This document shows positions 21,498 through 32,206 of a DNA stretch of 64,000 nt, piece after piece. The translations under genes were made by a program, and so were the position numbers. This stretch comes from Cristatella mucedo. Taxonomy: Eukaryota; Bryozoa; Phylactolaemata; Cristatellidae. Each line of letters starts with the position of its first letter. The first letter of the stretch is position 1. The notes under the pieces are model-generated. The model saw only the letters and a program-made list of their open reading frames with translations. It had not been told where the DNA came from and ran no database searches. The stretch lies in assembly GCA_009760855.2 (NCBI GenBank), contig WPIO01000092.1, forward strand, positions 188,001 to 252,000, in the 5' to 3' direction.

Positions 21498-21550
21498 GTA
21501 GCAGCCGACTCGTAGAGCTCGGTGCATGAGCTCCACGAGTCGGCTGCTAC
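21498..21550. repeat. Short-loop inverted repeat, 23-bp arms
   Basis: Arms 21498-21520 and 21528-21550 (gtagcagccgactcgt.. and complement) pair at 22 of 23 positions around a 7-base loop. Confidence 0.93.
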
Positions 21551-22394
21551 AGTACTTTCCTGTGGCAAGCGCACATAGATATGACTGGAAGAATGTGTCA
21601 CGCCAAGCTCAGAGAGTAATACCGGGCAATGGTCGTAGTGCCCTAAATTTAAACAAATTGCACGCGAGCCATTTTTATTTCGAGATCAAACTTCTCCAGT
21701 AAATGATGAGCGCTGTATGGCTGACAAATCGTAAAAACCCTGTTATGGATCAATGCATCACAAGTTATTAATCACATAGCTAGACTGGTCGTGTTGCATC
21801 CGAAAGCCATGACTAACCTGCTTATCATGCAACCTTGACATGGGGATCGTCCTCATTTCCAAGCTCGGCTCTTTATCTGCTCACAACGTCATTAGCCACT
21901 GCCAGTGTTTCAACGTGAGCCCCATTTATAGTGTCAGCAACTAATGTCATTGGGGCCAGCACCAGTGTAAACCATAGTAGGAAATACAGCTAATTATTTT
22001 ATGGGACAATCTTAGGGGCTGGACCAGCGACTAAGCTCACCAAGCTATGAGCAACCGAAATGTGGATGATGCTGCTAGCAAGGCAGCAGAGCCATGTTTT
22101 GGCATGGTCCCACACAAACATGGCCTGCTGTGGTGCAGGCCGATTCAAAGCTGGTGCTCGTTTGTTGGCCACATGTTCGTTGCATCGGTGTGGCAGAGAG
22201 ACTTTAAATCGAGGCTCGAAAAGAGCAATGGTCCTCATGCAAAAGCTTTTACTGCCCTGCCTGCCTGCCTACATGTGCTACCCACCAGACAACGGAAAAA
22301 AGTGTGCTCATTAGGTCAATTGAGAGATGCAGCAATTGGCCGGTAATTGTTTTGTTAGGCGTAATAAACGTGCAAACAGTCAAGCGATGGTGGA
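21551..22394. other. Intron sequence, no feature recognised
   Basis: Overlapping frames at 21999-22346 on both strands have no splice sites or motifs. Confidence 0.4.
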
Positions 22395-23150
22395 TGTTTT
22401 AAAAACTGTCAGCCTGCTTAGAAACGGATGCCACGGCTGAGGTGGTCAGCACAGTTGTGATATCCTGTCTAGACTACTGCAACTCACTAATCCCATGCCT
22501 TCCTGCATGTGCAATAGCATGCTTAGGGTTGGTGCAATGCTTAACAACTAGGCTTGTCTTTCAATAAAGTCGCAATCTCCACATCAGTGGTGGAGCCAGT
22601 GGAGTGGCAGAGGGGTATTTGCCCATACAGCAGGGCAGCAACCTGGGCCGCCCCCTATTCCTCCGGCTTTCTGACCAATGATGAAATGCTGCTTTAATTC
22701 CACTTGACGAGCAACTGCCGAGTTGCTATCGAATAGATGCTACGATTTTGAGCTACTTGTTTCATTTATTGCTCTCTAGCCCCGCCGACATGAAAGTCCT
22801 GTGTGTCTTGCTACCCTAGATAGATATGCTGCTGGTCTTGGTCTCGTAGATGAAAATCTTGGCTCGGCCACTGCTCCACAATATACAACAATATTCTCAC
22901 CGATTAGCACTGACTGGCTCCCAATTAAGCAGGATACTGATGTCAGGGGTCTGTCACTCACTTTAGGTCATTTCATTCTTTTGCTCCAGTCTACCAATCT
23001 GATCTACTTCTCAATCAGACTTTTCATCGTGCCACCTACTCGTCATACTCAAGTCATTTAGCCGTACGTGTAACTCACATCAAACCATGTATACCAATCA
23101 GAACTACTCCCCCACCAGACTAGGCATCATACCACCGACTTTTCTTGACA
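22395..23150 (+). mobile_element. LINE-A ORF fragment, split by a hAT MITE
   Basis: 22440-22576 encodes VISCLDYCNSLIPCLPA and TTRLVFQ, and 22882-23150 continues with the block around STDWLPIKQDTD and LSLTLGHFILLLQS (usual form HWLPIKxRIxFKVLxLTF). The two halves become contiguous if the MITE at 22585-22873 and one copy of its target duplication are removed. Several frameshifts are present. Confidence 0.78.
22585..22873. mobile_element. Non-autonomous hAT-like MITE, 289 bp
   Basis: Terminal inverted repeats: left CAGTGGTGGAGCCAG; right, read inward, CAGTGGCCGAGCCAA, about 12-13 of 15 matching. The flanks are an 8-bp target duplication, ctccacat (22577-22584) and ctccacaa (22874-22881). An 8-bp TSD and a CAGTGG-type end are hallmarks of hAT elements. 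No transposase ORF is present, so it would need an enzyme from elsewhere. It sits inside LINE-A, hence is younger than it. Confidence 0.82.
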
Positions 23151-23151
23151 T

Positions 23152-23318
23152 CTTTTAGTGTAAAGTGGTTGCTTTCCACGATCTCGGTCCCGAGGTCGTG
23201 GGTTCGAATCCTGAAGTGGGTGATTCTTTATTGGCACTGCAAGCAGTGGTGATAGCCGTAAAGGCCCTTCTGTCGCTACGCAAAAGAGGCTGTTAAATCA
23301 GCTAGTATTTTTTTTACC
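23152..23318 (+). mobile_element. SINE-2 copy inserted in a LINE-A ORF
   Basis: The head has a B box (gtgggttcgaatcctg), and a near-palindromic segment (ccacgatctcgg / ccgaggtcgtgg) occupies the anticodon region. The body has gcaagcagtggtgatagccg and cccttctgtcgctacg, and the end is ctgttaaatcagctag followed by a T-rich tail. LINE-A coding sequence lies on both sides. Confidence 0.88.
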
Positions 23319-23715
23319 TCGTACAAACCCCAAATTCTTTGGGGACTGTGCTTTTAGTTCGTACGCTCCCAAAGCATGGAACTCACTATTGACTGACGTC
23401 ATGACAACCCCTGACTTAACATTTAAAAGAAGCTAAAAAGGCACCTGTTCATCAAAGCATTTATTAGGTCCTTGAGATTCGTCGTTTGTGTCATTCTGCA
23501 TGCTGGCACTTTGCATAATACACTGACTATATTTTACATGTTGACAGTGAGCATGTCACCTCTAACTATGTTAAGCATTTTGACACTGTGCATGTTACCA
23601 CTAAAAATTTGATCATGCTTTTTTACAGTACATTTAAAGCACCTAGAAAGAGATTAAGTTGATTAGGGTGATGAACAAATGTTTTATTTTTATTATTATA
23701 TATTATTATTATTTT
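23319..23715 (+). mobile_element. LINE-A 3' end, continuation after SINE-2
   Basis: Starts at cctcgtacaaacc, which is internal in the LINE-A copy at 15900, and encodes FGDCAFSSYAPKAWNSL. It then runs through the 3' UTR and a degraded hairpin (cctagaaagagattaagttg) to an ATT-rich tail at about 23690-23715. Confidence 0.85.
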
Positions 23716-23850
23716 AAGATTGTGCCATTGATTCATATGCTCCTAAAGCCTGGAATTATCTCCCATATGATATTACATACCTGTACTTGACGACAGTTAA
23801 AAAGAAGCCAAAAGCCCTGCTCCTCACAGAATTTGCTAGGTCTGTTTGAA
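23716..23850 (+). mobile_element. Second LINE ORF C-terminal fragment
   Basis: Encodes a diverged version of the same C-terminal block (DSYAPKAWNYLPYDIT, LTTVKKKPKALLLTEFA) directly after the preceding element's tail. This is a separate, older copy. Confidence 0.65.
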
Positions 23851-24025
23851 TTGGTCTTTTATGATCCTCGTGGGGTACCCGCCCAAGCCTTGGTATGCAA
23901 ATGAGCATAGACGATCCGCTGCTTGTTCGAACGGAGATTTTTGTGAAGAGTGAACTTTGATCGTGCTGCTTGATTTGCTTGCCGGCTCGCAGCCGTCGAC
24001 TGACAGCCACACGATTTGCCTGCAG

Positions 24026-24156
24026 GCACAGGCCTATCCGAGCGACGAGGAGATGCAGCGAAATCTGCAGACGACAATCGACTGGATCAGGTACAAGAAG
24101 AAAACGACAGAGCAGACTCACCGGCGCTGCTCCGCTGCTAGCCCATGCTCTGCCAG
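24026..24156 (+). CDS. CNBD gene exon: segment after the binding domain
   Basis: The acceptor gatttgcctgcag starts a frame in phase 0, compatible with the donor at 10115. It reads AQAYPSDEEMQRNLQTTIDW and continues IRYKKKTTEQ. As far as I recall, CNBD2-type proteins carry a similar segment after the domain (a YPS..LQ motif, then W-x-x-Y-K), which supports the assignment. The preferred donor is gccag followed by gtgacg at 24156. An alternative donor (atcag, gtacaa) at 24090 would cut before the Y-K motif and has the same phase. Without splicing the frame stops at 24158-24160, so this could also be a terminal exon. Confidence 0.72.
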
Positions 24157-24586
24157 GTGACGCTCCCTCTCCTCCTCCTCCCCTCCTTTGCCACCGTCTC
24201 TTCTCCATCCATCTCCTCCTCTTCCATCTCATCCACTCCCTCAATTCGCTTTGCCACAAACAACCGAGGCCACTGTACAGTGCCGGCTCTCCTCGTGGAC
24301 ACATCAATCTGCACATCATCTTGCTACGAGCCTGAATACGACTGGCTGAATACCTGCTGCTGCTGCTTGTTGGAGCACGACAAGAAAAAATTTCGAAAAA
24401 GCAGGAAGCGACAAGAAAAAAATAGAACCGGTGCTCTCCGGCAGTCGCGAGCAGCTGTGAGTACTTTGTGCGGCAGATACGAATCTGAATATGATTACCC
24501 GGTGCATCGATAAGCCTAATGATGATTTTGCACTGGAGCTCTCATCCTTCGGCTCTCATTCGGTCGGTAACCTTCGCTGCTGGCAG
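24157..24586. other. Intron or alternative terminal region with a long pyrimidine tract
   Basis: About 90 bases of C/T-rich sequence (24160-24250) lead to a possible acceptor (actgtacag, 24280) and a frame encoding KKKFRKSRKRQEKNR, with a strong donor gtgagt at 24457. Its phase does not fit the neighbouring exons, so it is not called as coding. Confidence 0.35.
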
Positions 24587-24728
24587 CCCTCCTACACGCT
24601 CGGCGGAAAAGATCCTGCGGCCGACAGAGAGCCACCTCCATCTCCAAGTAGGAGGCCTTCAGAACCAGTCAGAGCCAGCAGAGGTGGGGGATCGCCCTTC
24701 GATTGACTTTCTGGCAGAGTTACTCTGA
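24587..24728 (+). CDS. CNBD gene candidate terminal exon
   Basis: The acceptor gctgctggcag is followed by one base completing a Ser codon after the phase-2 donor at 24156 (or 24090). The frame then runs PPTRSAEKILRPTESHLHLQ, on through GLQNQSEPAEVGD, to RPSIDFLAELL and a TGA at 24726-24728. A non-repetitive, acidic/amphipathic end with a natural stop favours a genuine C-terminus. The other frames are open here too, so the evidence is phase and composition only. No AATAAA is obvious within the next 400 bases. Confidence 0.5.
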
Positions 24729-25129
24729 GAGTTGCTCATGGCACCTGCGCTTTGCTGCATCGCCGATCGATGCTGGAATTGTGCAGAGAATTGAAACTCC
24801 TCAGAACCGTGGGGCAGAGTGCAGGGCAGCCGCACCGTTGAGCTAGTTGCCCTCAGGGATGAGTAGAAGCAGCTGCAGTGGTGGCTGACTCATTAGCAGC
24901 ACCGACGCCTCTCACTTGCCAAAAAGCCCGATAGGCCAAAAGCAGTCGGCCATGTGGCATCCTGAGGGAGGCCGGTGAGCTGACTAATGGCAAGGCATTT
25001 GCATCGGCTTACACCACAGGTGGAAGGGGTGGTGGGGCATGTGGTGGTAATGCAGCAGCTCGGCTCGATCTGAATCTGCCAATATCGAGCTGCTGTCACC
25101 CTGCTGAGTTCCTAGGGAACCTTACCTGT
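24729..25129. other. Presumed 3' UTR or flank of the CNBD gene
   Basis: Moderately GC-rich unique sequence with no coding frame of interest and no canonical polyadenylation signal. The nearest AATAAA on this strand (about 25751) lies within an antisense SINE-2. Confidence 0.35.
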
Positions 25130-25130
25130 G

Positions 25131-25191
<61 letters not shown>

Positions 25192-25226
25192 TCTCTTTCT
25201 CTCTCTCTCTCTCCCTCTCTCTCTCC
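25130..25226. repeat. (CT)n microsatellite, about 95 bp
   Basis: CT dinucleotides on the plus strand with a few T and C interruptions. Confidence 0.96.
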
Positions 25227-25547
25227 ATCTCTTGGCCAAAACAAGCGATTCCCAGAGGAGAGGAGGGCGTCGGAGCTGCCCAGCTCTTCTTTGTCGGCCC
25301 TCGTGCTCTCCTTGCCCTCTCTCTCTTCGCAGCAGTGATCGCTCGAGTGAAGGCACTCGGCCACCGCTGTGACCGACGGCTGTGAGTTGTGTTGCCGGTC
25401 CAATTTAAGTGTCTGCGAGCAGTTTTGAATAGAATGGATATTCGTATCGTGGTACTTCGTTCAAAACGACTGCATTGAAATGGGAGCATCAGCTGCTGCC
25501 ACCGGCTGCGGCCGGCAAGCCCGGCTGGCTGGGCTTCACGGCTGCAT

Positions 25548-25670
25548 TTTGCTGCTGCTCCTCGCTTCTGCTCCTGCTGTTCCTGCTCCTGCTGCTCCTG
25601 CTGCTCCTGCTGTTTTTACTGCTGCTGCTGTTCTTTTATGCTTTTGCTACTGCTACTTGCTGCTGCTAGT
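25548..25670. repeat. CTG/CTC-rich simple sequence
   Basis: An imperfect trinucleotide run of CTG, CTC and TTG triplets. The Leu- and Ala/Pro-rich frames across it are not called as proteins. Confidence 0.85.
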
Positions 25671-25710
25671 GCCTCTTGCTGTGGCATTTAACATCCTCTT
25701 TTTGTATTGC

Positions 25711-25826
25711 GGCCGCAGAGCCTTAATGGCTATCGCTAAGGCTTGCAGTGGCAATAAAGGATCGCCCACCGCAGGATTCGAACTCACGAGGTCGTGAAAA
25801 GCAACAGCCTAACCTAGCACCATTGG
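25711..25826 (-). mobile_element. SINE-2 head and body, tail missing
   Basis: Minus-strand reading gives the B box (GAGTTCGAATCCTG) and the body (gatcc..attgccactgcaag, ggctctgcggccgc). The CTGTTAAATCAGCTAG end is absent. Confidence 0.75.
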
Positions 25827-26584
25827 CGATTGCTGCAACTGAGCACAGCTACTCTCAGAGCAGCTTGCAGCTGTCAGCAATCACAGGGGGCCAGTGAGAA
25901 GTGGAGATCGGCTGGATAAGCAGCCGGTAAATCAAGGTGCAGCCAGCCACTAGGCTCATGTTCGTCCCAATGTCAGCATCATTCAACGCCGAATCTTTGA
26001 CAGGAATTCACATACTCATATGCAAATTGCAATCGCCGAGCTTGAATCCCTTTCGGTGAACTGTGATGGGAGGCTATTTTTAAAGGCCCCCCCCCCCCCC
26101 GCGGAGTAATGTATTAGATACCAAAGAAAGCGTGCAAATGAATAACCACTGCAGAAAAATGGCAGCAGATTAGAAGGCAGCCACAAGATTAAGATGGGTG
26201 AGAGACGCTAAAATAAGTGAGTAAGCTGAAGTGGTAGGTGACGTGTGACTGTTGTTATATGAGCAGTATGGTTTGATGTTCATGCGATGACCACATTATT
26301 GCCCTTAGATGTCTGCTAGTGGTGCAGCCACTGAATTATGGGTGCATTTTCTTGGCTGCAAGTTGACGTTTGGTTGCGACCTTGAGTCCTTTGATAAGGA
26401 TATGTGGTTAAGGGTCAAAGGATGAGTGCCGAATGGAGTTTGTTGTGCAGTTTCGAAGAGGGTGCCCGAGTTGTGGCAAGTTCGTTATAGCTATAGGTTC
26501 AGGCCCAAATGGGGGCGCAGTCGAAATATACACCTTTTAGGCCTGCATGGTCACGCTGATTTTTACGAGAATGTTCCGTCGGGT
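25827..26584. other. Intergenic, nothing recognised
   Basis: Includes a 14-base C run near 26088. No coding or repeat family evidence. Confidence 0.4.
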
Positions 26585-27345
26585 GTGACTAAACATTCGG
26601 AATCTGCTGCAGCGAGTGATACTAAATGCTTGCCTTGCAGACATTCGATCCTGGATGTCGGCCAATTTCCGTAAACTAAGCGACGATAAAACGGAACTGC
26701 TACTCGTATGACCACTCAAGTGGGTGGCTGAACTAAAAGGCTTTTTTCTTCTAATGTGCTGCTGTGCTGTTGTGCCACTGTCACTGTGTGCTCGCAGTTT
26801 ATATTTCATCTTTGACAGCTGCCTAAAGTCTGAAGATTTCATTAAGAAGACTTGTCCCCATTGCTAGCTACCATGTCTGATGCCTATCAAAGTTTAGGGA
26901 CCATCTACCCCGTACCATGCAAAAATTCAACTTGCTTCCCGGTTCTGTCTCGGCTAGATTATTGCGACTCGATTTTGTCTGGGCTACTGAAAAAAGCCAC
27001 ACGACCGCTGCAGCTGGTGATTATGGCTGCGAGGCTAATTCGACCACGTGTCTCCTATGCTGGAGGAGTTTCGATGGCTTCCGGTTGATCAACAAAGACA
27101 GAGTAGAGTTCTTATGCTGACCCACAAGGTCTGCCACGGTTTGGCTCCTTCATACCTAGCTGAACTGCTGCACCAGTTTCAGCCTCTTGGTGCCCACTGG
27201 TCCTCTACGCATCATAAATTATTGTTACAGATCATAAATTCTATTCCTAGGCTTACAGACCGTCGGCAACATAAGCTTTTGCTCTGCAGGTACTAGACTG
27301 TAGAACTCACTTCCACAATTCTTATGTAACGACATTGTTGATAAA
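26585..27345 (+). mobile_element. LINE-B ORF fragment, frameshifted
   Basis: In order: IRSWMSANFRKLSDDKTELL (after the RT palm), a region encoding SRLDYCDSILSGLLKKATRP, then FRWLPVDQQRQSRVLMLTHK and GLAPSYLAELLHQFQPL. It ends near VELTSTILM-type sequence equivalent to LWNSLPQFL. Stops and frameshifts interrupt it, and the LINE-B tail is missing. Confidence 0.83.
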
Positions 27346-27384
27346 GTTATACTTGCTTTGATAGTGATTCCTATTGCTCATTGG

Positions 27385-27600
27385 TGTCAGTAGGTGCCGG
27401 AGGGAGATAGGCAGGAAAAGACAGTGTAAGGAGGGAGAGGAAAAGAGAAAGAGCAGGAGAGAGTGGAGGGAAGGTAGAGAGAAGAGGAGAAAGAGAGGGA
27501 CGGGGAGAGGGCCGACTATAAGGTAAAACTATAAGGTAAAAGACAGAGTGTGAGATACAGAGAATGGGAGAAAGAGAGGACGACAGGCGATTAGAGAGAC
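27385..27600. repeat. Polypurine (GA-rich) tract
   Basis: Around 200 bases composed mostly of G and A on the plus strand (gagggagaggaaaagagaaa style), imperfect. The minus-strand Ser/Leu/Pro frame across it is low-complexity. Confidence 0.8.
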
Positions 27601-28667
27601 CCTCCGTCGGACTGTCTTTGTGTTGCACTACATTCTGAGATGAAGCAGAGAGCTGAGAAAAGAAGGGCACACAGCCGTGCTTGGCCACTTCCCCAGCCCG
27701 GCTGCAGCAAGTGCGGAACCAGGGGAACCACGAGAGCTCCAGTTAAGTCAGCCATGAGCTAGGAAGACTCTGTCTGGTGGTGGACATCAAAGGACAGGTT
27801 AGCCAGAAAAAAGTGTACACGGGATGGGGCAGAGCAAAGCGACAGCTTGGCTTTACTGCTCTAAAATGTCACCCTTCAATGCATCTCCTCACCCTAAAGG
27901 CCTCTGGCTTCCAGCAGCAGGCTTCCTAGAGCTGGCAGTATACTTACAGCGGCTCACCTTACTTTGCTTTTCCTTTTCCATACGATTCTCTTTGGTTGGG
28001 TGGGAGTGGAGTGCTCTGCCCTCCTCCAGACATTGGTGGCGAATGAGTGGATGCACCCGAAGGCTTACATCAGACTGTGCGAATGCCTAAAGCAGTTGTT
28101 CAGCCTTTGTGCTACAGCTTCGGCTTCGTTCTTTTCGGCTGGACGAGACACACTATGGCCATGGCCTAAGTTTGATTGTTCGATAAATGATGTGATAGGG
28201 GCACACTGCTACACCTGATGGCCTGATATCTAGCCAAAGCCGGCTCTGTTCATGCACGGTATGCTTATGCTCATGTCGGTGCATGTGCATGAAATAGCTG
28301 AGTTCGGCACACTCTGGAACTAGGTCAGTCTGCCCCCTAGAGACTGAGGCTAAGTGTGCCATGCCTGGCACAAGGCTTGGCAGCTACCGAGTGTGACCAG
28401 CTGAAACCAGTCAAGCAGCCATCAGCCGGCTAGTGGTACATGACTGCAAAGCAATCTTGACGATCTAGTACCAAGCACTACCCTAAAGCAGCTAAATGTG
28501 GTATGGGGTAGAGAAGTGTTTGCAGGTGGTCACTGATGCCTAGCCTACTGATGAGCAGATGGTTGCCAGCCCAGACTGCAAGGACTGTTAGCCAGACTTG
28601 GTGCTAGCTGCTGTCATCTCACTATTACAAACCTTCCGGCGTTGCAGTGCATATTCTCATACATGAG
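27601..28667. other. Intergenic, nothing recognised
   Basis: Frames at 27824-28218(+) and 28153-28371(-) have no motifs or splice pairs. Confidence 0.4.
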
Positions 28668-28812
28668 TTAAGAGGCCGTGCAGTCGTAGCCCAGGGGAAG
28701 GTGTTCCTTCTAGTCTCATGGCAAGCATTGCCTATTGACCACAACAAGCGACATCGACGGTCGCTGAGGCTCTTCTGGAGCTAAATAAATTAAGCTGTTT
28801 GATTAGCCTACA
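28668..28812 (+). mobile_element. Diverged SINE-2 copy
   Basis: An A-box-like tagcccaggggaaggtg, a lost B box, then ggctcttctggagctaaata and aagctgtttgattagc, matching the SINE-2 end. Confidence 0.6.
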
Positions 28813-28894
28813 CCACCTAGCAACACTGGTCATAGCTATTTCATATTACTGGTTGTCATTAGCTGCACAGATCTGACCTTGTTTTGACGGTTCA

Positions 28895-30103
<1,209 letters not shown>

Positions 30104-30232
30104 GTCAAGGTGACTTCAGTTGACCGAGGTCGTGGGCTCGAGCCCCGTGACACATACGTGACGCACCCGGATAGAGATCAAGTTCCCTCGCGGCGCTAAA
30201 AAAGTTACTATTATTTATATTTTCTTATATAT
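30104..30232 (+). mobile_element. SINE-1 copy
   Basis: A B box (gaggtcgtgggctcgagccc), then gacgcacccggatagagatc and aagttccctcgcggcgct, the SINE-1/LINE-A-like hairpin, and a short TTA-rich tail. The first half of the head is decayed. Confidence 0.75.
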
Positions 30233-30234
30233 TC

Positions 30235-30930
30235 TTATGAGTTGGCTCGTGCCCCACCTTCGAGGAGTCGGTCACACTGCCGCCGCCGCCGCCGCCGCCG
30301 CCGCCTCCGAACGTCAGCCTGCCGCCTCGCGCGCGCAGACGCGTGCTCGAGCTCCGCCGCAGGGTCCGCTCTTTGGACAACCCATCGCTTGCATCCGCTT
30401 TGCAGCTTCCTTCCCTGGAGGCAAGGAGTCCTGGCGACCGCTTTCGCGCCGGTTGCTGCACGTGGCACGACTCGTGGGGCTACTCTCGCGGCCTTTCGAC
30501 CCGCCTCTTACTTTTAAATCGCACTCTCGAAGCCTCTGTGCCGCAGACAGTCCGAACTGGGCCGCCGATTCGAGCGAGAGCCGGGACCGTACAGGCCCGG
30601 CGTTCTGCCGCCGCGAGCGCTCGAGCCTCCGATCGCAGCGATGCAACCGCATCGGCGCGTTCGAGGCCGCCGCTCTTTATCTCCCTGCCTCGTCCGAATC
30701 GGACCTCGGTCGAAGTGCCGAAGGGACATGTTTGAACAAGCAGCCCGACGCTGGGCTCGTGTGCAGACCTGGCGAACGAACGACGCGGCACCGAAGCCTG
30801 TCGGAGTGCCGAGGAAGCTCGCGCTCGAGGCCGATTTCCTTCGTGCGGCGAAGCGAACCTGAAGTGGGCCAGGGACTCGAATTGACTGCGTTGCTGTCAC
30901 GCAGACCTGCGGCCTGACGCTAAACGCCTC
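30235..30930. promoter_or_regulatory. CpG-rich island
   Basis: Strong GC and CpG enrichment with a (CCG)n run at 30279-30305. Six overlapping open frames on both strands are the usual result of stop-codon scarcity. I found no ATG followed by a strong donor, so no gene is assigned. Inference: an unannotated promoter. Confidence 0.5.
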
Positions 30931-31962
30931 CGAGGCATATTATTGGATCGCTCCCATCTTCCGCCAGCCCTTTAAAGAAGTACATCCTCAAACAGCTTTG
31001 TGCGACAGCACGTCCTCGGTTTGCAGAGGCTGACGGGAACCCCCGTGGCATTGAGCACGCGGCGGGCAACTCGGAGGCGCATCTCGCCTATGCGTGCCCA
31101 TGCATGCCGGAATGCCGACAGTCGCCGAACGCGGCAGCAATGAAGAGCGCAACGGCGTCGAAATAGCGAGTCCAAATAATCCATAGATAGTGGGACTAGT
31201 CCAATCGGCAGCGACCGAGAGTCGAAGGCTGCGATAATCGCTCGCTGCTTCTAGCGAGCACGGCGCCCGGAGCAGCACTGCACTGCCGACTTGAAGATGG
31301 CCTCGGGCGCCACTCCCGCCTGGCTCAACGCCTTGAGCTCAGCTGACCGCCTATGTACCTTGGACTTGGGCTTTTATACCGCCTAACCGTAAAGTAAGAC
31401 CCATTCGCCGACTTTTCGTACGCAATCGCTCTCCGGGCCTAAGGTCAGCTTCTATGGCCATTAGCTCCTGCGTGGCTTCCTGCAATTTGTAATAAAAAAA
31501 CGAATCGTCCTTACGGTCATATGGCTTGTGCGACTGCTCACATAAAATCGAGCATCGCTATAGCGACGAGGGTCGGATTATAGACAGCGCCGGTCCCCGG
31601 GAGGTCAGCGAAAGGCTTGGCGGCACGTGCGGGTGTGTATTTAGAGCATACTACGACGACGAGACTAAGTAATAATCGCTCAAAGGCTGTGCCGCAGGAG
31701 AAAAATCTGATCGGGGCAGGAATTTCGACGACAAGCGATACTCGTAAGCATCTCCAAGGGTACACAATTTAATTATAAGCATTTTGGTGGCTCGACTAAA
31801 ACCAGCGGTCCTTCGGCTAGAGGGCATTGTTGCACTAGCAAGGAGGATTTTACTACGTCTACTGCCGCCCTGAATCTCTGCTTGATCTGCGCTACGTATG
31901 ACTACCTTCACTTAGAATGGGCTTTTTTGTATCATTCAGACCATAGATTATGATGTAGCTCA
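30931..31962. other. Intergenic, nothing recognised
   Basis: GC-richer at the start and AT-richer later. Minus-strand frames at 30972-31278 and 31538-31911 have no motifs. Confidence 0.4.
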
Positions 31963-32060
31963 TTCTAATTATTATAGTGCCTAGAAAGAGACTGGGTTCT
32001 CTGAAGGAGACATAATAAATGTATCATTATTTCATTATTAGCCGATTATCATTATTTTTA
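31963..32060 (+). mobile_element. LINE-A 3' tail fragment
   Basis: gtgcctagaaagagactggg and ttctctgaaggagacat form the hairpin, followed by ATTATT-type sequence. Confidence 0.7.
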
Positions 32061-32167
32061 TTCTCATTGTTATTACTTTTATTATGAACCGCTAATATTC
32101 TCAGGCGTCGTCATAATCTGACCGATTTAGCGCATAGGCGTTTCAATACCGTCAACGCGATCACCAG

Positions 32168-32206
32168 CTATTAATCTGGCTTATGTGTGAAAAGCCAGAT
32201 TATTAG
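32168..32206. repeat. Short-loop inverted repeat, 15-bp arms
   Basis: ctattaatctggctt and aagccagattattag pair at 14 of 15 positions around a 9-base loop. Confidence 0.85.

Noticed and set aside
24281-24456. Possible exon with a KKKFRKSRKR basic stretch and a strong donor at 24457
   Set aside because: The phase needed for the open frame does not match the upstream exon; in the matching phase it hits a stop within about 50 bases.
30237-30917. 226-codon plus-strand frame in the CpG island at 30.2-30.9 kb
   Set aside because: Several overlapping frames of similar length on both strands; Ser/Arg/Ala-rich with no motif.
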